From Pantoea rwandensis (GTDB lineage: Bacteria; Pseudomonadota; Gammaproteobacteria; Enterobacterales; Enterobacteriaceae), in NCBI RefSeq assembly GCF_002095475.1, contig NZ_MLFR01000004.1, positions 1-64,000 of the forward strand: DNA of 64,000 bases, written 5' to 3'. Below are positions 11,766 to 20,119 of the stretch, in pieces. Numbering within the stretch: the first letter of the stretch is position 1; each line of letters opens with the position of its first letter. The notes beneath the pieces were generated by a model that ran no database searches, was not told the DNA's origin, and saw nothing but the letters and a program-made list of their open reading frames with translations. The translations under genes were made by a program, and so were the position numbers.

Positions 11766-13016
11766 ATGAAATTAAAATCATTGTTAATCGCTAACGCCGT
11801 GCTGCTGGGAAGCTTTGCGGTACAGGCACACGCGGCAGATGACGCCGCACTCATCAAGCAGGGCGAGTATCTGTCACGTCTCGGCGACTGTATGGCGTGC
11901 CATAGCGTCGCGGGCAAGGCCGATTATGCGGGTGGTTTAGCGATTGAGTCGAACCTCGGCACCATCTACTCCACCAATATCACGCCGGATAAAGAGCACG
12001 GCATCGGCAATTACAGCGAGCAGCAGTTCTCGGATGCGGTGCGCAAAGGCGTGCTGCCGGACGGTTCACGCCTCTATCCTGCGATGCCGTATCCGGATTA
12101 CGCCAAAATCAGTGATGAAGATATGCACGCGCTGTATGTCTACTTCATGAAAGGCGTGAAGCCGAGCAGTGAGCAGCCAGAAGAGACCAAACTGAGCTTC
12201 CCGTTCAGTCAGCGTTGGGGCATGCGCTTCTGGAACTGGGCGTTCACCTCTGATAAGCCGTTCCAGCCGATTGGCGGTGCGTCTGAAGAAGTGAATCGCG
12301 GTGCTTATATCGTGGAAAGTCTTGGCCACTGCGGCAGTTGCCATACGCCGCGCGGTTTGGGTATGAACGAGAAGGCGCTGGACAGCGGTGACGACAAGTT
12401 CCTTGCTGGTGGCAGCCTGAACAACTGGGACGTGCCTTCACTGCGTGGTTTACCGCGCTGGAGCGAGCAGGAGATTGTTGATTACCTGCAAACTGGCCGT
12501 AACGATAAAGCGGCAGTGGGCGGTGAGATGAAGTCCGTGATTGAGCACTCCAGCTCGCACATGACCGATGCTGACCTGAAAGCGATTGCTGCATACCTGA
12601 AGTTTATCGGTGGCAATCCGCCGCTGCAGGCCTACAACGTGCAGAAGCAGCAGGCAACCGAAGCGAAACTGACCGCCGCGAAGAATCTGTCGGAAGGTGA
12701 GCGTCTGTATATCGATAACTGCGGTGCTTGTCACTTCGTAACGGGTAAAGGCGCGCCGGGGATCTTCCCAGAACTGGATCAGGCCACGATTGTTAACGCC
12801 AAAGATCCAACCGGGTTAATCCACACCATTCTCGCCGGTGCGCAGCAGCCATCGACCGAGAAAGCGCCTTCAACCTTGGCGATGCCTGGCTTTGGCCAAC
12901 GTCTGACTGACGATGAAGTGGCGCAACTGGCGACCTTTATCCGTCAGGGTTGGAGCAACAATGCCCCAGCCGTGACCAAAGATCAGGTCGCAGATGTACG
13001 TAAGTCTATGAAGTAA
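11766..13016 (+). CDS. Triheme cytochrome c subunit of the FAD dehydrogenase
   Basis: A 416-aa cytochrome c with three CxxCH heme sites (CMACH about residue 42, CGSCH about 189, CGACH about 319) and a Sec signal peptide (about residues 1-23, ending AHA). It takes electrons from the FAD subunit and delivers them to ubiquinone. Distal Met ligands are plausible but not mapped. There is no long C-terminal hydrophobic anchor, so attachment is probably peripheral or amphipathic. It starts 4 bp after the FAD subunit stop. Close relatives are also found in 2-ketogluconate and sorbitol dehydrogenases, so the substrate name is inferred from operon type. Confidence 0.92.
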   Translation: MKLKSLLIANAVLLGSFAVQAHAADDAALIKQGEYLSRLGDCMACHSVAGKADYAGGLAIESNLGTIYSTNITPDKEHGIGNYSEQQFSDAVRKGVLPDGSRLYPAMPYPDYAKISDEDMHALYVYFMKGVKPSSEQPEETKLSFPFSQRWGMRFWNWAFTSDKPFQPIGGASEEVNRGAYIVESLGHCGSCHTPRGLGMNEKALDSGDDKFLAGGSLNNWDVPSLRGLPRWSEQEIVDYLQTGRNDKAAVGGEMKSVIEHSSSHMTDADLKAIAAYLKFIGGNPPLQAYNVQKQQATEAKLTAAKNLSEGERLYIDNCGACHFVTGKGAPGIFPELDQATIVNAKDPTGLIHTILAGAQQPSTEKAPSTLAMPGFGQRLTDDEVAQLATFIRQGWSNNAPAVTKDQVADVRKSMK

Positions 13017-13030
13017 AATGTTTAAATCCA

Positions 13031-13050
13031 GGTGCGCATTAATGCGCACC
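13031..13050 (+). terminator. Perfect 20-bp palindrome after the cytochrome c gene
   Basis: A perfect palindrome, GGTGCGCATT/AATGCGCACC, sits 15 bp past the cytochrome c stop. There is no T tract, so it may be a REP-type hairpin or a weak terminator. Its core resembles the units of the 37-bp array that begins 25 bp further on. Confidence 0.55.
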
Positions 13051-13074
13051 CTACCATCTGCACGCCGTAATGAT

Positions 13075-13297
13075 GGAACTACGCACCGCGCAATCTGGGT
13101 GCACCATTTATGGAATTAGGCACCGCGCAATATGGGTGCGCTATTTATGGAATTTAGGCACTGTGCAATCTGGGTGCGCCATTTATGGAATTAAGCACTG
13201 TGCAATATGGGTGCGCTATTCATGGAATTAGGCACTGTGCAATATGGGTGCGCTATTCATGGAATTAGGCACTGTGCAATGTAGGGGCGCCATTAAT
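13075..13297 (+). repeat. Six tandem 37-bp repeats (REP-like array)
   Basis: Six head-to-tail units begin at 13075, 13112, 13149, 13187, 13224 and 13261; each is 37 bp except the third (38 bp). They share GGAATTAGGCAC-GTGCAAT-TGGGTGCGC. Units 4 and 5 are almost identical and the outer ones have drifted, which suggests recent internal duplication. The array fills the gap between the convergent cytochrome c and marC genes and is closed by a perfect palindrome GGGCGCCATT/AATGGCGCCC (13285-13304). A related segment occurs inverted near 17991-18015. Confidence 0.85.
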
Positions 13298-13309
13298 GGC
13301 GCCCTGGGT

Positions 13310-13984
13310 TTAATGATAAGTCCGCACCACTTCCAGCACGCCATTAATCACGAACTGCACGCCCATACACACCAGCAAGAACCCCATCAGACGCGAAATC
13401 GCCTCAATACCGCCTTTGCCCACCAGCTTCATAATGGCGCCTGAGCTACGCAGTGAAATCCACAAAATCACCGCCACCGCCAGGAAGGTCAACACCGGCG
13501 CGACTGCGATAACCCAAGCAGAGAAGTCCACGCCCGATTTCACCGTTGATGCCGAGCTAATGATCATCGCAATGGTGCCCGGCCCCGCTGTGCTGGGCAT
13601 CGCCAGCGGCACGAAGGCAATATTCACCGTTTCGCGCTGTACGCTAGCGTCAATCTCATCCTGTTTATGCTCGGCTTCCACGGAGTGTCCCACGGGTTTA
13701 GCGGGGAACAGCATGCGAAAACCAATAAAGGCGACGATCAAGCCGCCAGCCATCCGCAGGCCCGGAATCGAGATGCCAAAGGTGTGCAGCACCGCGTTAC
13801 CGGCATACCATGCCACCATCATAATTAGGAATACATAGATCGACGCCTGCAGAGCCTGCCGATTGCGCTCCTGGAAGTTCATGTCTCCCGCGAGGCCGAG
13901 AAACAGCGCCACGGTGGTCAGCGGGTTGGCCAGTGGCAAAATCACCACTAATCCCAGCCCGATGGCTTTAAACAGTTCCAACAT
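13310..13984 (-). CDS. marC: MarC family membrane protein
   Basis: A 224-aa integral membrane protein with about six hydrophobic segments, very close in sequence to E. coli MarC (221 aa). Conserved blocks are [14 protein letters not shown] at the start, [17 protein letters not shown] in the middle and [15 protein letters not shown] at the end. Despite its name, MarC is not established as a drug exporter and its function remains unclear. I start at ATG 13984 by homology; the open frame extends 27 codons further. No mar regulatory genes are adjacent. Confidence 0.94.
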   Translation of the reverse strand: MLELFKAIGLGLVVILPLANPLTTVALFLGLAGDMNFQERNRQALQASIYVFLIMMVAWYAGNAVLHTFGISIPGLRMAGGLIVAFIGFRMLFPAKPVGHSVEAEHKQDEIDASVQRETVNIAFVPLAMPSTAGPGTIAMIISSASTVKSGVDFSAWVIAVAPVLTFLAVAVILWISLRSSGAIMKLVGKGGIEAISRLMGFLLVCMGVQFVINGVLEVVRTYH

Positions 13985-14128
13985 GCTTATTTCCCACTGA
14001 AAACAACGCAATGACCAAACACTTCGGTAGCGGCGCAACTTATTGCGCATTGCCAGCGTCGGCACATTGCCACATCAGACAAAACCGCGCGATAAATCGC
14101 GCCGCGACCCAATATGCACTTGGAAAAA

Positions 14129-14764
14129 TCAGTGTTTCGGTGTTTCCAGCGCTTCCAGCAGCTCAGGGAAGAAATCCTCCAACAGCTCTGGCGTCATCAG
14201 CTCAGGGTAACTGATCAGATGCTCGCGAATGCGCTCATTCACCTCTGGCAGCAGACGCTGTGCTGCGTCATTGGCGGTGATTTTTTTCTGCTTCATTAAA
14301 CGCAGAACGTCGTCCGGCAGGTTGTCTTCATCTTCGACTTCATCCACGCCTTCGAGATCGTCCAGCTCATCGAGCAAATCCATCAGCGCCTCGATTTGCG
14401 GCGTACGCGATTGATATTCGGCAGGCTTTTCGTTCTCCAGATAGCGCAGCAGTGCGCGCACCGGTGAACCATCAGGTGTGGTGGGTGGTTCGCTGGCAAA
14501 CCAGGTCAGAAGATCGTGTTGGCTGACCTGATGGACGTGATAGCCGTTATCGACCAGCTCATCGGCAAGGATGTCGGCGGTGTCGTGCTCAATCAGGCAA
14601 ATATGGGTGCGATTCGGGGTGAACTGCTCAAGCCACTGATATATCTCTTCAATCACGCTGTCGTCGTAATTAAAGGTCTGGATAAGATAGCTGTCATCTT
14701 GCTGGTGAACGCAGATGTGAATCAGGTCGGGATCGAAGTAAATCGCAATGTTGATGCCTTTCAT
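14129..14764 (-). CDS. Uncharacterised acidic 211-aa protein
   Basis: Not recognised. It is a soluble 211-aa protein. The N-terminal half (residues 1-95) looks like an alternating alpha/beta domain, with strands around INIAIYF and THICLIE and a helix-strand at DELVDNGYHVHQVS. The middle is very acidic (about residues 130-150, rich in D and E). The C-terminal part is helical. The N-terminal layout loosely recalls an RNase H-like fold, but the catalytic residues are not clear. It is a single leftward gene between marC and the decarboxylase-like operon. Confidence 0.75.
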   Translation of the reverse strand: MKGINIAIYFDPDLIHICVHQQDDSYLIQTFNYDDSVIEEIYQWLEQFTPNRTHICLIEHDTADILADELVDNGYHVHQVSQHDLLTWFASEPPTTPDGSPVRALLRYLENEKPAEYQSRTPQIEALMDLLDELDDLEGVDEVEDEDNLPDDVLRLMKQKKITANDAAQRLLPEVNERIREHLISYPELMTPELLEDFFPELLEALETPKH

Positions 14765-14859
14765 GTGCGCTGTCCTGTGTGGTGCAAAATCTCACTATAG
14801 CTTCAGGCAGCGCAGATGAACATGACAACGCCAGCAGCTGTTGCTACTGGCGGGAAAAA

Positions 14860-15339
14860 TTAACGCAAATCAGCACGATCCAAGCCATAAGCGCTATCCA
14901 GTGAACCGGGCACCATCTGTGACAAAATCATCAGTCGGTTCCAGGTATTGATCGCTGCAATCTTGAAAGTCAGTTCACTGATCTCATTCTCCGAGAAGTG
15001 CTCACGCAGCTCAGCGTAGAGCGCTTCATCCACGCCGTGCTCACCAATTCGCGTGAGTGCCTCAGTCAGCGCAAAGGCCACTTTCTCACGGGCGCTAAAA
15101 AGTGGGGATTCACGCCAGATCGAAACATGGTGCAGACGCAGTTCGCGCTCGCCGTCAATTTTTGCCTGTTTGACATGCATATCGAGGCAGAAGGCACAGT
15201 GATTCAGCTGTGAAGCACGAATGTCGATCAGATGCTTCAGTGACTTTTCCAGCGCCGTATTGGCCACCGTGTTGGAGAAATCAGACATCGCTTTGGCCAG
15301 TGCTGGCGCAGTTTTAAAGTGGTTAACGCGTGAAGTCAT
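14860..15339 (-). CDS. Carboxymuconolactone decarboxylase-like / AhpD-like protein
   Basis: A 159-aa all-helical protein of the CMD/AhpD family. It carries the redox-active motif CAFCLDMHVKQA, in which C-x-x-C plus the downstream His form the AhpD-type catalytic site, indicating a peroxidase or alkylhydroperoxidase-like activity rather than true decarboxylation. It is the last gene of a leftward unit GNAT-azoR-this gene, 14 bp after azoR. The partnership with an FMN azoreductase suggests a quinone or electrophile stress role (inference). Confidence 0.87.
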   Translation of the reverse strand: MTSRVNHFKTAPALAKAMSDFSNTVANTALEKSLKHLIDIRASQLNHCAFCLDMHVKQAKIDGERELRLHHVSIWRESPLFSAREKVAFALTEALTRIGEHGVDEALYAELREHFSENEISELTFKIAAINTWNRLMILSQMVPGSLDSAYGLDRADLR

Positions 15340-15353
15340 GATGCTTTCCTCAT

Positions 15354-15959
15354 TCAGAATAAACGGTCAATAGTTTGCAGAGCTTGGGGTAATGCGGTGT
15401 CACGGCTGATGGGATCGTGGGTGCCATCAACGCGAATAAATTGCACATCGGTGATGCCGACGTACTCGAGCGCCACACGGATATAGGGTGTGAACTGGTC
15501 ATCCTGCACAAAGGGGCCGTGAGCAAACACGCTGCCACTCGCGACCACGCTGTAGACTTTTTTACCGTTAACCAGCCCGACTTTGTTGCCCTCCGGGGTA
15601 AAGGCGAAGGTTCTTCCAGCGCGGGTAATATGGTCGAACCAGGCTTTCAACACCGACGGCAGACCGAGATTCCACATTGGCGATGAGATAACCAATGTGT
15701 CGCAGGCAAACAGCTGATCCACCAGGGTTTCGGAAGTCTGAATGGCGGCACGCTGTGCATCGCTGCGATCCTCAGGACGGGTAAAAAAGGCGCCAATCGT
15801 GAAGGCATCGAGGTGCGGCAGCGGATGCTGCGCCAGATCCAAAACGGTTTCTTCTAAATCGGCATGCTGTGCGCGCAGTTTTTCCACTAAGCGCGCCGAA
15901 GCGATACGTGAGGCCGATCCGGCGAGATCCGGGCTGACCTGAACGTGCAGCAATTTCAT
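15354..15959 (-). CDS. azoR: FMN-dependent NADH-azoreductase
   Basis: A 201-aa flavodoxin-like oxidoreductase of the AzoR family. These enzymes reduce azo compounds and quinones with NADH and a bound FMN. The N-terminal FMN phosphate loop (VQVSPDLAGSASR) and the central SSPMWNLGLPSVLKAWFDHI block typical of AzoR are visible. The ATG overlaps the stop of the upstream GNAT gene by 4 bp, so the two are coupled. It may be a paralogue of the main azoR elsewhere on the chromosome. The divergent MocR regulator upstream is the likely controller. Confidence 0.88.
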   Translation of the reverse strand: MKLLHVQVSPDLAGSASRIASARLVEKLRAQHADLEETVLDLAQHPLPHLDAFTIGAFFTRPEDRSDAQRAAIQTSETLVDQLFACDTLVISSPMWNLGLPSVLKAWFDHITRAGRTFAFTPEGNKVGLVNGKKVYSVVASGSVFAHGPFVQDDQFTPYIRVALEYVGITDVQFIRVDGTHDPISRDTALPQALQTIDRLF

Positions 15960-16396
15960 AAAGTTTCTCCCTCAGCGAGATCGCGATAAAAGTGCAGTCC
16001 CAACGCGCTATAGCCGACGCGTTGATAAAATTTTTGTGCCCGCTGGTTACTCAGCGCCGTGTCGAGCACGATGCGGCCACAGCCTTGTTCTAAAGCCCGT
16101 TCAGCCAAGCCGTTGAGTAGCACAGCACCCAAGCCCTGGCTGCGGGTGGTGGCGCTGGTGACCAAATCATCGACGTAACAAAAACGGCCATGAATAAAAT
16201 TTTCCAGCAGGCGATAGCCTGCCAACGCCACCGGTCTGCCATCCTGCTCAATACCCGCCAGACGATAACCCTGTGCTTGCTGACGCTGCGCCTGCGTGAT
16301 AAACGCGGCTTCATCGGCCAGCCTGAAACGCAGTTCGCGCATCAACGGATAGCAGCGCGCCAGTTCGGTGGGCGTATCGTAATGAACAATTTTCAT
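15956..16396 (-). CDS. GNAT family N-acetyltransferase
   Basis: A 146-aa Gcn5-related acyl-CoA N-acyltransferase. Motif A, VTSATTRSQGLGAVLLNGL, contains the acetyl-CoA pyrophosphate-binding R/Q-x-x-G-x-G signature, and the C-terminal YQRVGYSALGLHFYRDL is typical of the family. The acceptor substrate is unknown. It is the first gene of a three-gene leftward unit with azoR and a CMD-like protein. It is divergent from a MocR-type regulator across 170 bp. Confidence 0.88.
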   Translation of the reverse strand: MKIVHYDTPTELARCYPLMRELRFRLADEAAFITQAQRQQAQGYRLAGIEQDGRPVALAGYRLLENFIHGRFCYVDDLVTSATTRSQGLGAVLLNGLAERALEQGCGRIVLDTALSNQRAQKFYQRVGYSALGLHFYRDLAEGETL

Positions 16397-16566
16397 GGCG
16401 ACCTGTATGCAGTAGTGGGGTTGATGGATGCATCTTAAACTTCTATGTCTGAGGGAAAAGGGTCAATATGGGTGAAAACAGGTAGGACATAGCTTTATTG
16501 CATCATCGCGCATTCACTTTGTCGTGAGCGCATTGGTGCGAACCTCATCGTGATGAAGGAAAACAG

Positions 16567-17943
16567 ATGGGTTACAAAGAAATCTACGCTCGTTATCGTC
16601 AGCAGATCCTGGAAGGGCGCTTAAAGCCGGGCGATCGGGTGCCCGCGATTCGCGTGTTAGCCAGTGAACTGCAGGTGGCGCGCAAAACCGTGGAGGCCGC
16701 CTACGAGATCCTGATTGGAGAAGGATACTTTGTCAGCCAGGGAGCCAAGGGTACGCGCGTGAACCCTGCACTGAATCTTGGCGAAGCCGCACAGGTCACC
16801 ACCGCGCCACCTTCCACACGGCTGGAACATCCTGTGATTGAAAGCAAAGGCGAGTTGCGGTTGGGCATCCCCGCACTGGATGAGTTCCCGCACAAGAAGT
16901 GGCTGCTGATCTCAGGCAAAGCGGCGCGCACGCTGCGGCCAGATGAGATGATCATGCCCGCCATCATGGGCTACCAGCCACTGCGCGAGGCCATTGCCAG
17001 CTACCTCAATATTTCACGCGGACTTAACTGCCAGCCAGAGCAGATCTTCATCACCACCGGCTATCGCGCGAATCTGCGGCTGATCCTGGCAGTATTGGCA
17101 CATCCTCATGACAAGGTTTTGTTTGAAGATCCCGGCTATTTCTTCGGACAAAAACTGCTGAAGCGAATAGCGCCAAATCTGCACTACGTGCCGGTGGATC
17201 GTGACGGTGTTGATGTGGATTTCCTCCAGCGTTACCACGCAGACGCAGGCTTCGCGGTCGTGACGCCCACTCATCATAGTCCTCTGGCCGTGACGCTATC
17301 GCTGCCGCGTAAACATCAGTTGCTGGAGTGGGCGCAGCAGAATAACAGCTGGATTATTGAGGATGATTACGACGGCGAGTTTCACTACACGCGCAAAGTG
17401 ATTCCGGCGCTGAAAAGCCTCGATGTGCATGACCGGGTGATCTACACCGGCACCTTCAGTAAAACCATCATGCCCGCCATGCGCGTGGGCTACTTGGTGA
17501 TGCCGCAAGAGACCGTGGAACGTTTCCGTGAACTGGGCGAGATACTTGAAACCGGTATGCCGCTGCTGCCGCAAAAGATTCTGGCGCAGTTTCTCAGTGA
17601 GGGGCATTTCTACCGCCATATCAAGAAGATGCGCATTCTTTATCAGCAACGCCGCCGCATGATGTTGGATGCCCTACAGCACTGTTTTCCCCAGCTGTTT
17701 GAGTTTGAACTCACGGACGGTGGCATGCACATTGTGGCCTTCTTGCGGCAGGGCATACAGGACGTCGCATTGGCGGAGATATGGCAGCGTCATCAACTGC
17801 GTGTATTGCCGCTTTCTGGTTGGTATACGCAAACGCAAAAACGTTATGGGCTGGTGATGAGTTACACCAATATCCGTTCGTATGAGCACGCGGTCGGCCT
17901 ACTGCAGCCAGTGGTGGAGGAAACCAGTGCCTTGATGCGGTAG
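16567..17943 (+). CDS. MocR/PdxR-type transcriptional regulator (GntR-aminotransferase fusion)
   Basis: A 458-aa regulator with an N-terminal GntR winged helix (about residues 1-70; DRVPAIRVLASELQVARKTV) fused to a fold-type I aminotransferase-like domain. The PLP-binding region is YTGTFSKTIMPAMRVGY, in which Lys is the cofactor lysine. MocR proteins sense PLP or amino-compound ligands and often regulate the divergent neighbouring operon, here the GNAT-azoR-CMD unit. The ATG is preceded by AAGGA. Ligand and targets are not readable from sequence. Confidence 0.92.
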   Translation: MGYKEIYARYRQQILEGRLKPGDRVPAIRVLASELQVARKTVEAAYEILIGEGYFVSQGAKGTRVNPALNLGEAAQVTTAPPSTRLEHPVIESKGELRLGIPALDEFPHKKWLLISGKAARTLRPDEMIMPAIMGYQPLREAIASYLNISRGLNCQPEQIFITTGYRANLRLILAVLAHPHDKVLFEDPGYFFGQKLLKRIAPNLHYVPVDRDGVDVDFLQRYHADAGFAVVTPTHHSPLAVTLSLPRKHQLLEWAQQNNSWIIEDDYDGEFHYTRKVIPALKSLDVHDRVIYTGTFSKTIMPAMRVGYLVMPQETVERFRELGEILETGMPLLPQKILAQFLSEGHFYRHIKKMRILYQQRRRMMLDALQHCFPQLFEFELTDGGMHIVAFLRQGIQDVALAEIWQRHQLRVLPLSGWYTQTQKRYGLVMSYTNIRSYEHAVGLLQPVVEETSALMR

Positions 17944-17990
17944 TGGTGCAATTTAATGCGTCGTGCTTGTCACTTAAGTGCGTTTCGGTC

Positions 17991-18015
17991 GTAATGAATG
18001 ACGCCCCTACATTGT
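17991..18015 (-). repeat. Dispersed relative of the 37-bp repeat terminus
   Basis: The stretch holding ATGACGCCCCTACATTG matches, in inverse orientation, the end of the tandem array near 13275-13300 (CAATGTAGGGGCGCCAT) with minor changes. It lies in the 241-bp gap between the MocR gene and yjjA. This suggests a dispersed REP-like family. Confidence 0.5.
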
Positions 18016-18104
18016 TCGGTGCGGTTTTCGGCATTCATGCGTACCGGGTTAAATACGCACTCATTGGCTTAAGTGAGCGGCATTATGCAATTGATTACGC
18101 GGAT

Positions 18105-18133
18105 AAAAAAAGGCGCGAGGGACAGCTCGCGCC
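18105..18133 (-). terminator. Terminator of yjjA
   Basis: An 8-bp GGCGCGAG/CTCGCGCC stem with a 6-nt loop is followed on the minus strand by seven T. It sits 50 bp past the yjjA stop codon and is a strong intrinsic terminator. Confidence 0.9.
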
Positions 18134-18184
18134 TTGCTATCGACAATCCTGGCTCAAATATTTCGCGTTGCAGGAAGGTGGGTA

Positions 18185-18703
18185 TTACATGCCGATATAT
18201 TTCTTGCCCTGTTTCAGGACCACATCACAGGCTTTGGTCTTCACTTTCTCACCCATTGGTGAGTTGCTCAGGCTCTGCAGATTGAGCTGCTGACCGTTGC
18301 CGGTGTTCAACAATCCTTGCAGACCCTGCTGGTAATCCGTCTTTTGCTCCTGCGCGGCGGGGCTGCTCAGGCCGAGCTTGCTCAGCACTTGATCCTTCAC
18401 CGATGCCACATTGTTATCCACCACGTTGTGCTGCACACAGTAGGACATCACACCCGCGGCGTTAGTCATACTGTTAGAACTGACTGCTTTATCGCCGCCA
18501 TTGAGCAAACCAGTCAGCGAAGAGAGCGACAAACCGCCGTTCTGAGTGCTGCTGCTGGTGGTGCCAGTGCTGTTGTTTTGCTGCGACAGCTGCGACGCTG
18601 CGCTGCTTAACTGATCCTGCCAACTCGCCGCGGATGCGCTTCCTGCTACCAGTGCTGCAGCGATACCCAATCCCAAAATGATGCGTTGTGATGCTTTGTT
18701 CAT
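18185..18703 (-). CDS. yjjA: DUF2501 periplasmic protein YjjA
   Basis: A 172-aa secreted protein of the DUF2501 family, comparable with E. coli YjjA (164 aa). A Sec signal peptide spans about residues 1-26 and ends ASA. The mature part starts with a low-complexity Gln/Ser/Thr-rich segment and continues with a helical domain with two Cys residues. The function is unknown. I start at MNKASQ (ATG 18703); the frame is open eight codons further upstream. Monocistronic, with its own terminator. Confidence 0.9.
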   Translation of the reverse strand: MNKASQRIILGLGIAAALVAGSASAASWQDQLSSAASQLSQQNNSTGTTSSSTQNGGLSLSSLTGLLNGGDKAVSSNSMTNAAGVMSYCVQHNVVDNNVASVKDQVLSKLGLSSPAAQEQKTDYQQGLQGLLNTGNGQQLNLQSLSNSPMGEKVKTKACDVVLKQGKKYIGM

Positions 18704-18905
18704 GTCAACCTCGTTGTCTTTATACATCTGACGTCGTCAGTTTTGGTTAAGAGGGACGTAAGCACAGAAAGTTCCTAAGAGCGGGGAGTTTGGGAATGTT
18801 CTGCATTTGAAGGCGCCGTGGGCAATGAAACTGGCAGGTTTTTGACCGTTTGTCAGCGGAATGCTGTTTTTTTCAACGGTCAGTGCACAACCCTGTCGAT
18901 TACAG

Positions 18906-18933
18906 TTGCGCACTCCGTTTGTAACGGTATAAT
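18906..18933 (+). promoter_or_regulatory. Promoter of tRNA-Leu (leuX)
   Basis: TTGCGC (18906-18911), a 16-bp spacer and a perfect TATAAT (18928-18933) form a sigma-70 promoter about 28 bp before the mature tRNA. The bases right after the -10 are C-rich (CCCC), unlike the G+C discriminator expected for full stringent control but still GC-rich. Confidence 0.8.
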
Positions 18934-18961
18934 CCCCAACGTTTTCCGCATCCTCTTCAGT

Positions 18962-19046
18962 GCCGAAGTGGCGAAATCGGTAGACGCAGTTGATTCAAAA
19001 TCAACCGTAGAGATACGTGCCGGTTCGAGTCCGGCCTTCGGCACCA
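18962..19046 (+). tRNA. leuX: tRNA-Leu(CAA)
   Basis: An 85-nt class II tRNA. The acceptor stem GCCGAAG pairs with CTTCGGC, followed by discriminator A and an encoded CCA. The anticodon loop TTCAAAA is held by GTTGA/TCAAC, giving anticodon CAA (reads UUG). A variable arm and the T-loop GGTTCGAGTCC are present. The equivalent E. coli gene leuX is a known integration site for genomic islands, and what follows here is accessory DNA and a flagellar locus. Confidence 0.97.
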
Positions 19047-19066
19047 TCGATTGATGCAAAAATTAA

Positions 19067-19089
19067 GTCGCTCACGAGCGGCTTTTTTT
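19067..19089 (+). terminator. Terminator after leuX
   Basis: GTCGCT/AGCGGC stem (one G-T pair) with a 4-nt loop, followed by seven T (19083-19089), 20 bp past the tRNA 3' end. Confidence 0.85.
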
Positions 19090-19294
19090 GCGTCTGTACC
19101 CCGTCCCTGACAGTGTTAATTAAACCTTTCCATGCTAAAAATTCATTCAAAAAACCTGTAACAAAAACGAGTAACGTGTTGTTTTTTTTATTAATTATCT
19201 ATGGAGTGAATGAGGTTTAAGCAGTAGGATTTACTCTATCGTTACCGAGAGAAAAAGGGTGGCGTAATCATCCTCAGCAGATCGGTAAATCGAA

Positions 19295-19861
19295 GTGGCA
19301 AAGTATCAAATTGATTCCATTCAGTATTGGCCTCCTTTTGAACATGGTGGTACCCAATTTTCTTTATCCCATCTCAATGTGCATGAAATCACCTTCGAAG
19401 GCTTGAAGCACTCCTACACTTTTGTGGTCACATACGGCCTGCATTGTTTTGCCAAAGACGACACCTCTTACAACATCCCCTTAATCTATGAAGATGGCCG
19501 TGAAAAGATAAGGGTTTGTATGGAACGCTATGAGGCTTCTAAGCAAATTAAGAATATCTTGCAAAAGCTGCCAACAATGGCTTTGTACCATACTGCTGCT
19601 GAGAGATTTTTCACTTTAGACATGATGAATAGCGCTACGGGGCAAGTTGAGCCTTACAAGATTTGCGTTGCTTTCTATAAGGAAAAACGCCTACTGCGTA
19701 TGCATATTCTTTCTGCATTTTTTGCCCGGACCGGGCCTGGAGCATTTGGTGTGGCTATACCCAATAAATCGATGAGCATCTTCAAGATCGCTTTGGATAC
19801 GGCGGCAAGCCCGCGTTATGCAATGGGTCCGAAAGAGGCGAGAAACAGAATTAAAAAGTAA
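19295..19861 (+). CDS. Uncharacterised 188-aa protein downstream of leuX
   Basis: Not recognised. It is a soluble, mildly basic protein with many aromatic residues, no signal peptide and no clear membrane segment. The frame begins with GTG 19295 and no strong ribosome binding site is visible, so the start is uncertain. It is the first gene after the tRNA. Codon choice looks less biased than the neighbouring backbone, which would fit acquired DNA. The C-terminus is basic (PKEARNRIKK). Two hairpins with identical TTGC loops follow immediately. Confidence 0.6.
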   Translation: MAKYQIDSIQYWPPFEHGGTQFSLSHLNVHEITFEGLKHSYTFVVTYGLHCFAKDDTSYNIPLIYEDGREKIRVCMERYEASKQIKNILQKLPTMALYHTAAERFFTLDMMNSATGQVEPYKICVAFYKEKRLLRMHILSAFFARTGPGAFGVAIPNKSMSIFKIALDTAASPRYAMGPKEARNRIKK

Positions 19862-19884
19862 TGGGTGGGGCTACAAAAAGTAGC

Positions 19885-19920
19885 GACCCCCTTGCGGGGG
19901 TCTCAGCTGCCTTGCGGCAG
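19885..19920 (+). terminator. Twin hairpins with identical TTGC loops
   Basis: Hairpin 1 is GACCCCC-TTGC-GGGGGTC (19885-19902); hairpin 2 is CTGCC-TTGC-GGCAG (19907-19920), only 4 nt later. They begin 23 bp past the stop of the 188-aa gene. There is no T tract, so this may be a 3' RNA-stabilising element or a structured non-coding segment rather than an intrinsic terminator. The rest of 19921-20119 holds nothing I can assign. Confidence 0.55.
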
Positions 19921-20119
19921 GTCAGGACACTTTACCGTCGTGGACGAACCTGTTTCCAGGAAGTGGGATGCGATTTTGTTGCCAAAATCCCTGTAACCAT
20001 CCGAAGCTCAAATAATACCCGCCAAGCGAGAGATTTTCAACTGAACCAGAATGTATGATCTCAAATGCTTAACTCGCGGGCATTATGTCTTAGTAAGGCG
20101 ACTTAAACTCTTCGCAAAG

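Noticed and set aside
14129..14764. Assignment of the 211-aa protein as RraB
   Set aside because: Both are acidic, but the sequence does not match RraB and it is far longer.
19861..20058. A 65-codon open frame starting at the stop of the 188-aa gene
   Set aside because: It covers the two hairpins, lacks a ribosome binding site and shows no protein-like pattern.
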